Shown here piece after piece: positions 21,145 through 31,530 of a stretch of DNA of 64,000 nt. Position 1 is the stretch's first letter; every line of letters starts with the position of its first letter. Under the pieces are notes generated by a model. That model made no database searches. It was not told the DNA's origin and saw nothing but the letters and a program-made list of their open reading frames with translations. This DNA comes from Mesostigma viride (taxonomy: Eukaryota; Streptophyta; Mesostigmatophyceae; Mesostigmatales; Mesostigmataceae). The stretch covers positions 46,898 through 110,897 of the forward strand of contig RPFO01002334.1 in NCBI GenBank assembly GCA_009746045.1, written 5' to 3'. The position numbers were made by a program, and so were the translations under genes.

Positions 21145-21203
21145 TGCCGTTGGAAAGAGCGTAACAATCTCTATCCATCTAACGTAAATCCTTTACGTTA
21201 ACT
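21145..21203 (-). repeat. RE2 5' LTR, terminal 59 bases beyond RE3
   Basis: Equals 5,268-5,326 and ends in GTTAACT. It completes the RE2 LTR interrupted at 13,113. Confidence 0.85.
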
Positions 21204-22404
21204 AATAATACTTCTTGATTCTATGACAGCTCACCCTGTGACGCTTCCCATTGGTATTGTGCTTGACCTCCACGGTCTTGCCTTTTTTGGTAAATCCACG
21301 GATGGTAACTGGACCTAGCCAAGTTCCAACCTTACCAAAGCTGTTTTCCAATTGTAATAGAGGACTTGATCACCTTTTTGGAATACTGGCCTGGGATGGG
21401 TTTTATCTTTTTCTGCCAGTTTTGCTGAGGTTTGTGCACGTGCAGTGTTGTACAGTGCTATCACCTCTGGGGGATATACACCTGCCTGCAGTCCTGCTGG
21501 GATTACCTCACCCCACTTGGCATGCAAGACAGGTCTCATGTTTAGGGTTGTGCACATTAATCATGACACCATGCAGAGTGCCCTGTCACAAGAGACCCCT
21601 GAAGCAGCATCCTTGGAGGGATTTTTTGCTAGTAGGGTTTTGACAGATCTGATGGTTCTTTCAATGATCCCCCCTGACCCTCATGATCTTCCAGCCTAGC
21701 AATCTCTATTGGCACTATTGCTTCACACCCTTCCAGGTCAGTCAGACAAGAAAATTGTTGATCAAGCAAAATTCTGTCAACTGGGTAGAATCTGGGTAAA
21801 GCAATCATGAGTGCAACACGTAGCTGCCCTGCAGACATGCCAGGTAGGGGTTCCATTACTGTGAACCTGGACCATGAATCTTTTAGGATCAAGTAGGGTT
21901 GAACATCTTTGTTGATGTGCATCATATCCCCCACTATCATGCCTCTAGTGGTGGAAGGAGTTGCAGTATGCCATTTTTGAGGTTTGGGGCTGTTAAACTG
22001 ACATTCTTGATAGTGTTGTCTAGCCAGTTTTACTGCATTCCTGAGTGGTTTTCCCATGCTACTACCCCCCAGCCGTCTGGCCAGTTCCTCAGCCACTGTT
22101 TCATGACCCATGGCTAGGTGCAGCTGATGAGCAAGCTCCTTGATATCTATATGGAGTTGTCAACAGTAGGGGTTAGTGCTTTTATGTAAGGTTCCAGTAC
22201 AGGGTGTTGGGAGGACAGTAAGGTTGCTGCCTCAAAATCAATTATGCCCTGGCTGCCATCCCCAATGGTAATGAGATCATCATCCTCAGAGTAAGCAAGG
22301 TGAGAGAACTCACATTGATTTGGGTAGCGAGGCCTGTTGCAACGGCTGCCTGGAGCTGGCCAGGTTGTGCCTCGTGTAGTGGCAGCCTGGGCAGAGATCC
22401 ACAT
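21204..22404 (-). pseudogene. RE4 integrase remnant
   Basis: Frames 22,404-22,147, 22,111-21,629 and 21,557-21,315 together parallel RE1 from the nucleocapsid end through integrase. They include HLAMGHETVAEELARRLG, the D of GDMMHI, the D of LLDQQF and a broken E region (GQGGSLKE where RE1 has GQGVIERTI). Small insertions (TGG CAC TAT near 21,712; ATCATG near 21,561) shift the frame. Nonfunctional. Confidence 0.75.
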
Positions 22405-22429
22405 TGTTGCCCAGTGTAGGGTTGTGGTT

Positions 22430-22610
22430 GCACTGGTTGCGGCTGTGCCCCGTCTGGAAGCACCTCAGGCACCTGACCCTTCCAGGGTTGCCAGGTTGCC
22501 TATTGTTGTTGTTGTTGTTGTTGAATTGTTGTTGTTGTTGCCCTGTTGGGGCCGGTTGTTGTTGTTGTTATTGCCCTGTGAGGGCCTGTTGTTGGTATTG
22601 TTATTGTTAA
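22430..22610 (-). pseudogene. RE4 CCHC knuckle and Asn-rich tract remnant
   Basis: On the minus strand, sequence equivalent to the RE1 knuckle (cysteines and His within CLRCFQ-type context) and CAA-rich tracts at 22,503-22,600 with units of CAACAACAACAGGCC. Frames are broken. Confidence 0.5.
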
Positions 22611-22639
22611 TTAATCACAGCTTTTCTTGTTTGTTCATT

Positions 22640-22935
22640 GTATTGATTGAGAGGACAGTATCTTTGCTGCCTCAAAACCCACCATGGTTTGGTAACATTT
22701 TCGTTTGTTTGCTTGTAATGAGAGGACAGTAGCTGTGCTGCCTCAACACCAACCATGGTTTGTTAACCGTTTCGTTTGTTTGTTTGTAGTGAGAGGACAG
22801 TAGCCGTGCCGCCTCAACACCAACCATGGCTTGGTAACCGTTTCGTTTGTTTGTTTGTAGTGAGAGGACAGCATCTGTCTGTGCTGCCTCAACACCAACC
22901 ATGGTTTGGTAACAGTTTTGTTTGTTTGTTTGTTT
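22640..22935. repeat. Minisatellite, about 4 units of about 72-77 bp
   Basis: Units contain GAGAGGACAGTAGC, TGCTGCCTCAACACCAACCATGGTTTGGTAAC and GTTTGTTTGTTTG. The core GAGGACAGTAAGGTTGCTGCCTCAAA occurs once within the integrase region of RE1 (about 1,706-1,731) and RE4, so the array probably grew from retroelement sequence. Confidence 0.7.
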
Positions 22936-23472
22936 TCTGTTAGTGTTTCTTGTTATTGCCTCCCGGTGCTGCTTGAGCGTTAGCACCAACCCGGTCTTTA
23001 CCATCAAATACATGCGTTTGGTATTGGCTTCTGCCACTACTGCATGCGTTATTGATTACGTGCGGCTGCTTGGCAAGCTCCATGTCTAGGGAGTTGACAG
23101 CAGTGGGTTTGATTAAGGGCCCTCAGCCCTGACATAGAGAGGATCAACAGTCTCCATAGAGGGTAGAGGCTGTGCTGCCATAGAAAGCAACAATACCCTT
23201 ACACTCATCCCAAACAGAATGGGGAGATCTGCGTTCAAAAGACATGACATTCATTCAGATAACTCACGTTGGGGTGGATCGACTGTGATACTTGTCTCGT
23301 TTGCATAGGCCGTCCAGCCCAGGCCGCCCACCGCCGGCGATGGGGATAGGCCAGGAGTTCTTTTATCACATAACAGCTGGAGCGTACGTTTCTATGCTCC
23401 TCATGCTGCAGCGATAGCTTTCTGTTTGGTTATGATATGTTGAAAAGATAGCCACCGCTCTTGAGCATTATA
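22936..23472. other. RE4 internal sequence without a gene
   Basis: One more partial match to the nucleocapsid/integrase junction (GCTCCATGTCTAGGGAGTTGACAGCAGTGGG near 23,078) is visible. Nothing else is recognised. Confidence 0.4.
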
Positions 23473-23736
23473 TCAGAGCATGCATGAGGAATTAAAGAAA
23501 GCAACGGACTTGCTTACGCTGGAAGCCCCAGGGGCCGGCGCGGGGCCGGTGCCTCCTGGGGGGTTGTTTTCCTGCCGCATTGCCGCCGCCATGGCTGCTC
23601 CAGCAGTGGGTGCTGCTGTCGCAGCCGCCGGGGAAGAGGGTTGTTCGGTGCCCCGTAGGGGAACCGGCTCCGCCCCCGGCTGGCGCACAGGGGAGGGGGG
23701 TTGTTCGGACTGCCTCGCGGCAGCCGGACCCTCCAC
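23473..23736 (-). pseudogene. RE4 gag N-terminal remnant
   Basis: Ala/Pro-rich reading including TAGAAMAAAM-like sequence that parallels RE1 gag (TAGAAMAAET). A Lys-rich stretch follows toward 23,900, as in the RE1 N-terminus. The start and most of the capsid region are lost. Confidence 0.55.
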
Positions 23737-23971
23737 CTGGCTGGTATTGTCATGGTTGTTCTTTTGTTTTCTTTTTCTTTTTCCTTGTCTTCTTTTTGTT
23801 TTGTTGTTATTGCATGCAGGCGCACCGACATCAGCCGGTGCCCTGTTGTCTGGCGGACGACGCTAATCATCATCGTCGTCCCCAAGATATAGTTTCTTTT
23901 TTTTTTTTCCAGTGCCGGTTTGAACCATTGTTGAGTTTGATGTTGCTGAAGAGCGTTTATTATAAAATTCA

Positions 23972-24458
23972 AGTTAGGAAATGGGAATGACCGACTTGGT
24001 AAAATGCTTGAGAACACTGTGTGCTGAGAGCAATGAATTGCTTGGTTCATTAGAAAATAGGTTTACCCTTTATCAACGTTCCTCTCACTGGCTGCGCCGC
24101 CAGTGACCGTTGGGTGCAGACCGTTGGCCCGAGGCCGCACGATGACAGGTCGCAGTCTAGTCACTGCATCGTGTGATCACAGATCAATGCACGCTGCAGT
24201 ACGGTCCCTATCTAGGATACTCTAGTACCGTCCAATGACAGGACACTACGTATATACTGGGTACTAACATCTGTCACGTACCCCAGTACCCAAAGTACCT
24301 ATCTAGGGAAACGTATGCGACTCGACTAGCATTCCTATCTGCATAGCCCACGTGGTATTTATATTCACATACCAACGTAGGTTTACAAGGCTTATTCATA
24401 TACGTTGTATTCACAATGCCTTTGAGACTTAGTCTGCAGCAAAGCATGGAGACTAACT
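23972..24458 (-). repeat. RE4 5' LTR
   Basis: 487 bp, AGTTAG to CTAACT, matching 4,621-5,092 with small indels. It has accumulated more differences from RE1 than the two RE3 LTRs have from each other. Confidence 0.8.
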
Positions 24459-25575
24459 GGAGCCACCTTGTCCCGTGAGTGGGGAAGGCGGTGGCACCCA
24501 CGCAGTTCTACCTCACCTACCAGGCCCATGAGGGTAAGGAGCTGGTCCTTAAGCTCGTCGGCAAGGGAGGTTGACGTCTCACCTGGCTTCTGGGGGAAGC
24601 GACGCAGCACCACCCGGCAGTCGCGGCGGGCGCGGTCGGTGGCCTCCCGTTGTTGAGCCTGGCGAAGGTCTTCAAGCTCCTGGAGCTTCGTAGCGATGGC
24701 GTCGGTGGTGGAGGCGGTCGCTGTCCGCAGCAGGTCCGCATAGGAGAGAGGCGGGAGGTCACCAGCTTCCAGCCGGGGTGGCTGGGATGCGATGGTGGCC
24801 GTCTGCTCCGCTATCTTGGGGACCTGTGAGGCCAGGGCCTCGGTGTGGGCGGTGATGGCTTCAAGCTTCTTCATGAGCACGCCGCACTTGCCCTCCACCT
24901 GGTTAAGGCGAGAGACAAGTGCAGCGTGCGTTTGCGATGCCTGTGCCGCGGTGTGCAGCGTCGTGAACTGGGGCTGGAGCTTGTGGACGACCTTGGTTTC
25001 CACATTGGAGACCCGGGCCTCCACCGTGTTGAGCGTCGTGTTCAGCGAGGTCAGCTTCTCGGCCAACGGCCAGGTCACGTGCTCCTCCAGCACTGCTCGG
25101 ATGTCATCCTTGCAGAGGGAGGAAGCCGATGTGGCAGTCGGCCGCGCAGGCTGGGCTGGGGTGCGGAGCTTGGCGGCGATATTCTGTCGAGAGGTAGCTG
25201 GAAGAAGCTGCACAGGATGCCGAGGCGGAGGTCGTATTCTGGCAGGGCGAGGAACCTCTCCACGTTCTCGGCGTGGATGGGCCCACCGGGCCCATGGAGC
25301 TTGCGTTCCTGTGCCAAGAAACGCACGATTTCGACGCATTCTGCTTTGGACAGTTGCATCCATTTGTTGAAGGAAAAGCGGTCGTAATCTGGTAGGTACT
25401 GTCGCCATTTGTGTTCGTGGCAGGGTTTCTTGGGCTCGGGCGAGGCGCTTGGCGATGGGTTTGCTGGCGGTGGGCTGGCGGGCCCAGGAGGCTGGGCCAG
25501 GACGATGGCGAGTGGGTTCGGTTCGGAGCCGGCAAGCTCCTTTTCCAAACCTCGTTTTGCTTTTGGGGCCGTCAT
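24459..25575 (-). pseudogene. NL1 ORF1-like nucleic-acid-binding protein, frameshifted, 3' truncated
   Basis: The N-terminus reads in the frame from 25,575 (IVLAQPPGPASPPPANPS, shared in kind with VLAQPPGLASPSASPDPK at 41.2 kb) and continues from about 25,200 in the next frame. That part contains a long heptad-type coiled coil (LTSLNTTLNTVEARVSNVETKV) and then an RRM-like segment (DCRVVLRRFPQ, LTLMGLVGEVELRGCHRL). Coiled coil followed by RRM is the layout of L1-type ORF1 proteins, which chaperone the retroelement RNA. The end is removed at 24,458. Family assignment rests on layout and the LxGxxGEVELxxCHRL-type signature also seen at 42,114. Confidence 0.6.
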
Positions 25576-25745
25576 AGCTGCTTGTCACGTGCGTAACTTT
25601 GGCACTACTGCGTTTCAGTCGTAACCGATTATACTGGCATATGTGCGTCTAAAAAAAAAAGCGCATCGAATGCAAGTGGTCTGACCGAATTTGGGGCTCA
25701 GACGCAAAAGATCTGAACTCCGCCGTCAGCCATGCCGCCGTCAGC
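24459..25745 (-). mobile_element. NL1: ORF1-type non-LTR retroelement, 5' portion, cut by RE4
   Basis: Minus strand. The 5' end is near 25,745, where CATGGCTGACGGCGGAG and the following GAGC.CC.AATT sequence match the 5' region of the element at 40,897-42,893 (40,949 onward). The body is an ORF1-like gene and the 3' part is lost at the RE4 boundary. Sequence to the right (GGGTAAATATGGGGTAAGG) resembles 39,287-39,305. Confidence 0.6.
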
Positions 25746-26344
25746 ATGTGGGGTAAATATGGGGTAAGGACGCTTTAGCCTAGCTTTACTCTAGTTTTAC
25801 CAAATTTGCTCACATGAATATTCATTTTTGAAATTGATTTGCAATTATAATATATATCCATTTTAACATTAAACAAGAAACACATTCATGAGTGGACAAC
25901 CATGTTGGTTGTTTCACATATATGGCCAAGCATGGACGCACAACCCTTCAACGTTTTGACTATGTATGCCATAAAGCGCGAACTCTAGTATGAACTACTG
26001 TATTAGGCAACAAATGCCCCGAAAGTCGATTTGCCGTCTTCAAGCACTTGGTCTAGACGTATGCATCAATCTCTAGAAAGGCGTCAAACGCCACTAGTCG
26101 CTGCCCTTGATGAGCATGTGGCCCAATGCCAACCTTGGAGATCAATGTTAATTCTGCAAGCACACTAAGGTTCATGCCGCATGCACAAAAAACATCCGAT
26201 ATCGAAACAAAGTTAATTAACATCCATACATCCAAGTCATTCATATGGGCACGTCTCCATCTAAGCATTCATACATTACAAAAAGTCAAATTGCTAAAGA
26301 TGATTGGAACCACCGACCAATATCTATCATGCACCCCCCTACTT
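25746..26344. other. AT-rich intergenic sequence
   Basis: No gene recognised. GGTAAA/TTTACC-type motifs at 25,750-25,805 resemble the region at 39,285-39,580. Confidence 0.4.
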
Positions 26345-27075
26345 TGTTTTCGGTGTAAATAACTTATTCCAAGGTGACAAGGTAGCCATATTATATAAAG
26401 CACGAGGGAAACTAGCGTCCCATGGACCTATTTATGGAATGGGAGAGAGTATGCACACATGGACGTGAGCACACACGTTGAGCAACCAATACAAGGCACA
26501 CCGCACACCATGCACCGCCTAATTGGTTTTCATCGTACATAACTTATTCCAAGGTGACAAGGTAGCCATATATTATAAAGCACGAGAGAAACTAGCGTCC
26601 CATGGACCTACTATGGAATGGGAGAGAGCATGCACACATGGACGTGGGCACACAAATGGTTGAGCAACCAATATAAGGCACACCGCACACCATGCACCGC
26701 CTAATTGGTTTTCATCGTACATAACTTATTCCAAGGTGACAAGGTACTAAGCCATATGCTGGTTGTCTCTTTGATATATTATAAAGCACGAGGGAAACTA
26801 GCGTCCCATGGACCTAGGGAATGGGAGAGAGCATGCACACATGGACGTGCAGGGCACACACATAGTTGAGCAACCAATAAGGCACACCGCATACCATGCA
26901 CCGCCTAATGGGCTTTAATTTCAGCGCACATAACTCACATTCCAAGGTAACAAGCTAGCCATATATTACAAAGCACGAGGGAAACTAGTGTCCCATGAAC
27001 CTAGGGAATGGGAGAGAGCATGCACACATGGACGTGGGCACACACATTGTTACTTGAGCAACCAATGTAAGGCAC
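26345..27075. repeat. Tandem repeat, four units of about 181-210 bp
   Basis: Units begin near 26,357, 26,538, 26,719 and 26,930 with ATAACTTATTCCAAGGTGAC, and share AAAGCACGAGGGAAACTAG, GGAATGGGAGAGAGCATGC, and CACACCGC.CACCATGCACCG. Unit 3 carries an insertion of about 20 bases. Noncoding. Confidence 0.85.
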
Positions 27076-29569
27076 ACCGTCTACCATGCTCTCCTCGTTA
27101 ATGCGATCCTCGATAAAGGAGGGAAGCATGTGCAGAGCTCCATAAACTAGAAGGGAAAATGGAGAAGAATGGAAAAATTAAAAGCCGCCTTACTGTTAAT
27201 CATCCCACGGTCCTAAATTTAGGACTTTGTCCTAAATCGTCCTAGTGGTCACTATAACCGAGGTACCGGGGGGGGGGGTCACTATATGGACCGTACCCCA
27301 TGTGGACCGTACCCGGCATGATGTACCCGACCCGTGGTACCGGCACATGGTACCCGGATTCCGTACCCGGGTACCGGGTATAATGGCGGGAAAGTAGGTA
27401 CCTCGACCAAAAATATAACCGATTTTGGAGCGAAAAAGTGGGTGCGGGAATGAAGTGAGGTGGATATGGCGACCTGACAATCGTGGCCGGCGTTTTCACG
27501 TGCGTTTATCATTTCGGGCGCCCAGTAGCAAAAACGAAAGGTTGTTAGTTATGCTTAAAGGCTGTGAATATTTTCTGCGCAAGTTTTTATGTGTAGCGCT
27601 GTATCACAGCGGCACAACACAAATGGGTCGCAGATCGCCTGCTCGCGGAGGGTCGATTTTGGCACAAACATGTTAGTGTATTAGCAACGGTGGTGCGAAT
27701 CAAGCCAGGAAATTTTTGTGGACGATTTTTATTATAGTCTGGAGTTTAGAAACGGAGTATTTGACATGGGAGCGCCTGGGCCGTGATATTCTTGCCCGAT
27801 TTCCATTGTCGACCATGTTTTAGGGACGTTCAGGCTGGGCAGCGAGCGCACCTTATAGGTCTTCACTTTCGGTATTTCTTGGACCTTGAACGCAGCACAA
27901 GCGTGGTTTATATCATTGTCGAACCGGTTGGCCAGCTTTGGTGCGCTCAGCTCTCGGAAAGCTGACCTCGCTGCGGATTTCAGCGACTTTTTTGCAACCA
28001 TCTGGAATGAGGCGACGTAAGTAGCAGGTAAGTGCCGGGTTGTCCTAGATCATGAGTGTAACTGGCAACGCTGTCGTGGTGTTTTGAGTCAGCCAGCTAT
28101 GCCTAAAAAGAGGGGACGCTCTCTGTGCACATAACTGTCACACATAGTTGGTTTACGTCATACAATTTTTTACGTCTCTATCTTCGTCGTCCGCTGCAGC
28201 TAAAACACACATGCGTAAGAGCAGTTTTACTCATGTGTTAGTTATAAACCATGGTCCTATGGCCTGCAGTCGTTCAGGGTGTTCTCAGACAGTATATACA
28301 GTATGGTTTACGTGTTACATGCACCCTGAATTCGCTCACAAAGCGTTGCATGTAACAACGTTGTTTTGTAACTTGATTTGGCTGCATTCATGTGTTAGTT
28401 GCAATGCAAATGCAATGTTTTTTCATCGCTGGGTGGTGGCCAGCATGTCCGTGATGTCAAAGAAGGTTTGGCATATGCTTAGAGAAAGTTTACCGCAAGG
28501 CCATGTTCAAGCCGGGCAACCTCAGCAACCATGCAACCCTATATTGCATTACCTGCACCATCTGTGACACCGTTAATCACGCGTATATATAGAGGCAGCC
28601 ACAGCAGGGTATGGCCTTGTTATACGCTGCCCCGCCATCCCAAGGCCTCGTAGGGTCCCCTAGCGCTTGTAAGATGCTCAAGGGACCGTGTGGATAGCAT
28701 GGTCATGCGTTGACAATAATTGGTCCTAATGGTCCTAAAACCCACATTTTGGCCAAATTCGCGCTTTGAGGTCTGGCAGGTGGCAGGGCCCATTCATGCA
28801 CTAAATGTAATTATTTGACCCCAGGTTTTTGATAGAAACTAAAAAAGTGTGTTATCTGTCATGGGCACGAATGCCAGGGTCAAATTTTAATGTTTGCATA
28901 TATATTTTTTAATTCCACTTGGTCCTAAATTTAGGACTTTTACTGGGAAGATGGACATTACGGTCCTTTATTAACTGATCATCAAAAGTTACAAAACCAA
29001 ATCAAAATCAACATCCAGAGCTTATATCCCCGGCCGTTTGCCTAGCCGCGCTTGATGCTCATGATACCACGCCGCGTCTGGGCCATCCCCCGCAGGCAGC
29101 ATACCTGCTTTCAAAACAGCCCATGCAGAAGCAACAAACACAAGAAAGTGTTAAGTAAAGCATCAATTACAAGCTTAAGGAGTTGGCGAAGATCCTCGAA
29201 GATGATGGTAGTGGGTATTGTGCTCAGATCCATAGCCCGCAGCCCTTAGGCCCGTAGGTGCGCGCGCTCACATGGTGATTGCGCCCCAAAATGAAATGAC
29301 GGCTGCCTTTGTGGATCATCACCGCAACGCATCAGCTCAACCACAAGACACACATACCGCGAACTGAAGCTATCAACGCGACGCCACAAAGTACCCAGAA
29401 ATAGAGCGATATCACCGCAAGTAGTAAAACTGCACAAGTACCGGCGCGGCGCCACACACACCCCATGCACACCTGGAATTGTACTACATTTTTCAAATTG
29501 TACTTCAGTTTTGAAAGTTGCATTTTCATGCATTTAAAGTTTCAACTAAAGTCTTTGAGGAAAAAAAAG
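27076..29569. other. Intergenic region without recognisable genes
   Basis: Contains a G13 run and a GTACC-rich segment with repeated GTACCCGG and GGACCGTACCC (27,250-27,400), GGTCCTAAATTTAGGACTTT blocks near 27,211 and 28,920, and otherwise unremarkable sequence. Open frames here are short and lack familiar motifs. Confidence 0.4.
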
Positions 29570-30051
29570 TTCGGCGGCGGCCGTGGCACCGTTGCACCGT
29601 TGCACCGTTGCACCGTTGCACCTCAAATTGCATATATGCACACACCTTTGCACATGCAATTGTTATCCATGGGATTTATGTAGGTGGATGGGTCATGCAC
29701 AAGGGTTACCTAGATGCTCATGACACCGTGCCACCGTGGCGCCGTTGCACCGTTGCACCGTTGCACCGTTGCACCTCAAATTGCATATAAACACACACCT
29801 TTGCACATACAATGGTTATCCATTGGGATTTATCAAGGGTAATGGGTCATGCAAGGGTTACCTAGACATGCTCATGACACCGTTGCATCGTGGCATCGTG
29901 CCACGTGCCACCGTGGCACCGTGGCACCGTTGCACCGTTGCACCGTTGCACCGTTGCACCTCAAATTGCATATAAACACACACCTTTGCACATGCAATTG
30001 TTATCCATGGGTTTTATGTAGGTGGATGGGTCATGCAAGGGTTACCTAGAT

Positions 30052-30268
30052 TCTGATCAGACACTCCGCAAAGGTGAAAACCTTTGCGTTCAGTGCCGGG
30101 CCGCGGAAAACGCGGAAAACGCGATCTGCAAATGAATCCGACCGGAATCGAACTGGGGACCTCTCGCACCAATTTTGCTGACTATAGGACGGACGTCTCC
30201 GGTTACCATGGCATCGCCAACTTACACCTACAGTCATCCGCAAAAGTTCTCCTGTCCGGGGAGTGATG
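30052..30268 (-). mobile_element. tRNA-related SINE (copy A), 217 bp
   Basis: Flanked by a perfect 10-bp duplication TTACCTAGAT (30,042-30,051 and 30,269-30,278). On the minus strand it holds an A-box-like TGGCGATGCCATGG and, about 75 bases on, a B-box AGTTCGATTCC, the internal RNA polymerase III promoter layout. A GC-rich body with TTTTCCGCGTTTTCCGCGG follows and the 3' end is GAGTGTCTGATCAGA. Copy B at 36,838-37,050 is almost the same. Confidence 0.7.
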
Positions 30269-30569
30269 TTACCTAGATGCTCATGACACCATGGCACCGT
30301 GGCATCGTGCCAGCGTGCCACCGTGCCACTGTGCCACCTCAAAAGTTGCATATAAACACGTACACATATTTGCACATACAATGGTTATCCATTGGGATTT
30401 ATCAAGGGTAACATTTGGGTCATGCAAGGGTTACCTAGACATGCTCATGACACCGTTGCATCGTGGCATCGTGCCACCGTGCCACCGTGCCACCGTGGCA
30501 CCGTGGCACCGTGGCACCGTTGCACCGTTGCACCGTTGCACCTCAAATTGCATATAAACACACACCTTT

Positions 30570-30645
30570 CCGTTTTTCCGCGTTTTCCGCGGCCCGGCAC
30601 TGAACGCAAATGGTTTTCACCTTTGCGGAGTGCCTGATCAGAACA
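30570..30645 (+). mobile_element. tRNA-related SINE (copy C), 5'-truncated, about 76 bp
   Basis: Opposite orientation to copies A and B. It retains only the 3' end (from TTTTCCGCG to CTGATCAG) and is flanked by a repeat of about nine bases, ACACACCTT. Loss of the 5' part with retention of the 3' end is the mark of target-primed reverse transcription. Confidence 0.65.
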
Positions 30646-30720
30646 CACCTTTGCACATGCAATTGTTATCCATGGAGCCACCATGCCACCGTGCCACCGT
30701 GCCACCTCCACAACGGTATG

Positions 30721-30990
30721 AAAGTGCCAAAAAATGCCCTTATAAGCCCTACATGGAGCAAATTGAGTCCAAACATGCTAGATATTGGTAGGCAGCATGT
30801 CCAGGACACCAGTAGAAGGAATTTGACTTTCCAGAATTTTCCGACATCGGTTGGTCTATTTTTGGCATGTCTATTTTTAGCAACTTTCCAGATTTTAATA
30901 TAAACAAATACCACTTAGTATGCAAATAAAGAGCTCCTGGCCTGGCTATTTGCAGGTAGGCTAATGCTCATGTCTACCAACTGTGCACCA
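30721..30990. other. Intergenic sequence
   Basis: No gene or repeat recognised. Confidence 0.4.
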
Positions 30991-31530
30991 GGTCCCATGG
31001 TCATCTGACCTCATTTGGTGACAAACTGCCACCAAATGCTAGCAAAAACGCACTGTTTCACCACATCTCATTGCAGTTTCCATAGAAGGTGTGTTCAGTC
31101 GAGGCTGGAAATTTGCAATCACATTGCACATCATAAATGTAGACATGGCACAAAAAATCAGGTCCATCGTACTGTATTTGGTAACAAAATGCCACCAAAT
31201 GCTAGCAAAAATGTGCGTTTTTCGCGTTTTTTAGACACATTTCATGACAGTTTTCATACAAGATGTGCTCAGTTGGGGCTGGAAACTTGCAAGCATATTA
31301 AATATCATTATTGTAGACATTGCACAAAAATTCAGGTCCGTTGTACTTCATTCATTGACAGCTCGCTACCAAATGTGAGAAAAAATGTGCGATTTTTGCA
31401 TTTCCGCCACATTTCCAAGTGCAGTTTCCCATGCCAGGTGTGCTCAGTTGAGGCTGAAAACAAGCGCGCATGTTAATCATCATCATTTCAGACATTGCAC
31501 AAAACTTAATTCAGGTCCATCAAGTGTCAT
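30991..31530. repeat. Diverged tandem repeat, about 3.5 units of about 140-150 bp
   Basis: Units share TTTGGTGACAAAATGCCACCAAATGCTAGCAAAAA, GCAGTTTCCATACAAGGTGTGCTCAGTTGAGGCTGGAAA, and GACATTGCACAAAAATTCAGGTCCATCGTACT-like segments. An open frame of 153 codons across it is a repeat artefact, not a gene. Confidence 0.7.

Larger units (their letters stand above)
5093..21203 (-). mobile_element. RE2: Ty1/copia-like LTR retrotransposon, interrupted by RE3 and flanked by RE1
   Basis: Minus-strand element with its 3' LTR remnant at 5,093-5,326, pol at 6,278-9,910, gag at 9,911-11,020, an upstream ORF at 11,808-12,532 and its 5' LTR ending at 21,203. RE3 occupies 13,114-21,139 inside the 5' LTR, with the duplicated CAAGG at 21,140-21,144. 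The 234-base distal LTR segment at 5,093-5,326 is matched base for base in length by 12,939-13,113 (175 bases) plus 21,145-21,203 (59 bases), which proves the split. Two 214-bp palindromes sit between gag and the upstream ORF. At its right end it abuts the truncated integrase of RE4. Confidence 0.85.
21204..24458 (-). mobile_element. RE4: decayed copy of the RE1 family, truncated by RE2
   Basis: Carries the RE1-type integrase (from the position equivalent to RE1 722), the CCHC and Asn-rich region, remnants of the gag N-terminus and a 5' LTR. The central gag is replaced by a minisatellite and unrelated-looking sequence. The missing protease to 3' LTR portion should lie beyond RE2 and RE1, left of the window. 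It is itself inserted in an ORF1-type non-LTR element, because that element's ORF stops exactly at 24,459. Confidence 0.75.
29570..30720. repeat. Complex tandem repeat with embedded CACCGTTG/CACCGTGC octamer arrays
   Basis: Higher-order unit of about 170 bp: GGTTACCTAGA(CA)TGCTCATGACACC, an octamer array, CACCTCAAATTGCATATAAACACACACC, TTTGCACATGCAATTGTTATCCATGGG. Arrays are at 29,586-29,628, 29,709-29,775, 29,876-29,960, 30,284-30,345, 30,449-30,545 and 30,672-30,712. It is interrupted by SINE copies at 30,052-30,268 and 30,570-30,645. Confidence 0.8.

Noticed and set aside
26345..27075. CRISPR-like spaced repeats
   Set aside because: Units of about 180 bp repeated along their whole length with no unique spacers; eukaryotic satellite.
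31015..31476. 153-codon open frame
   Set aside because: It spans a diverged tandem repeat and shows the repeat period, not a protein family.
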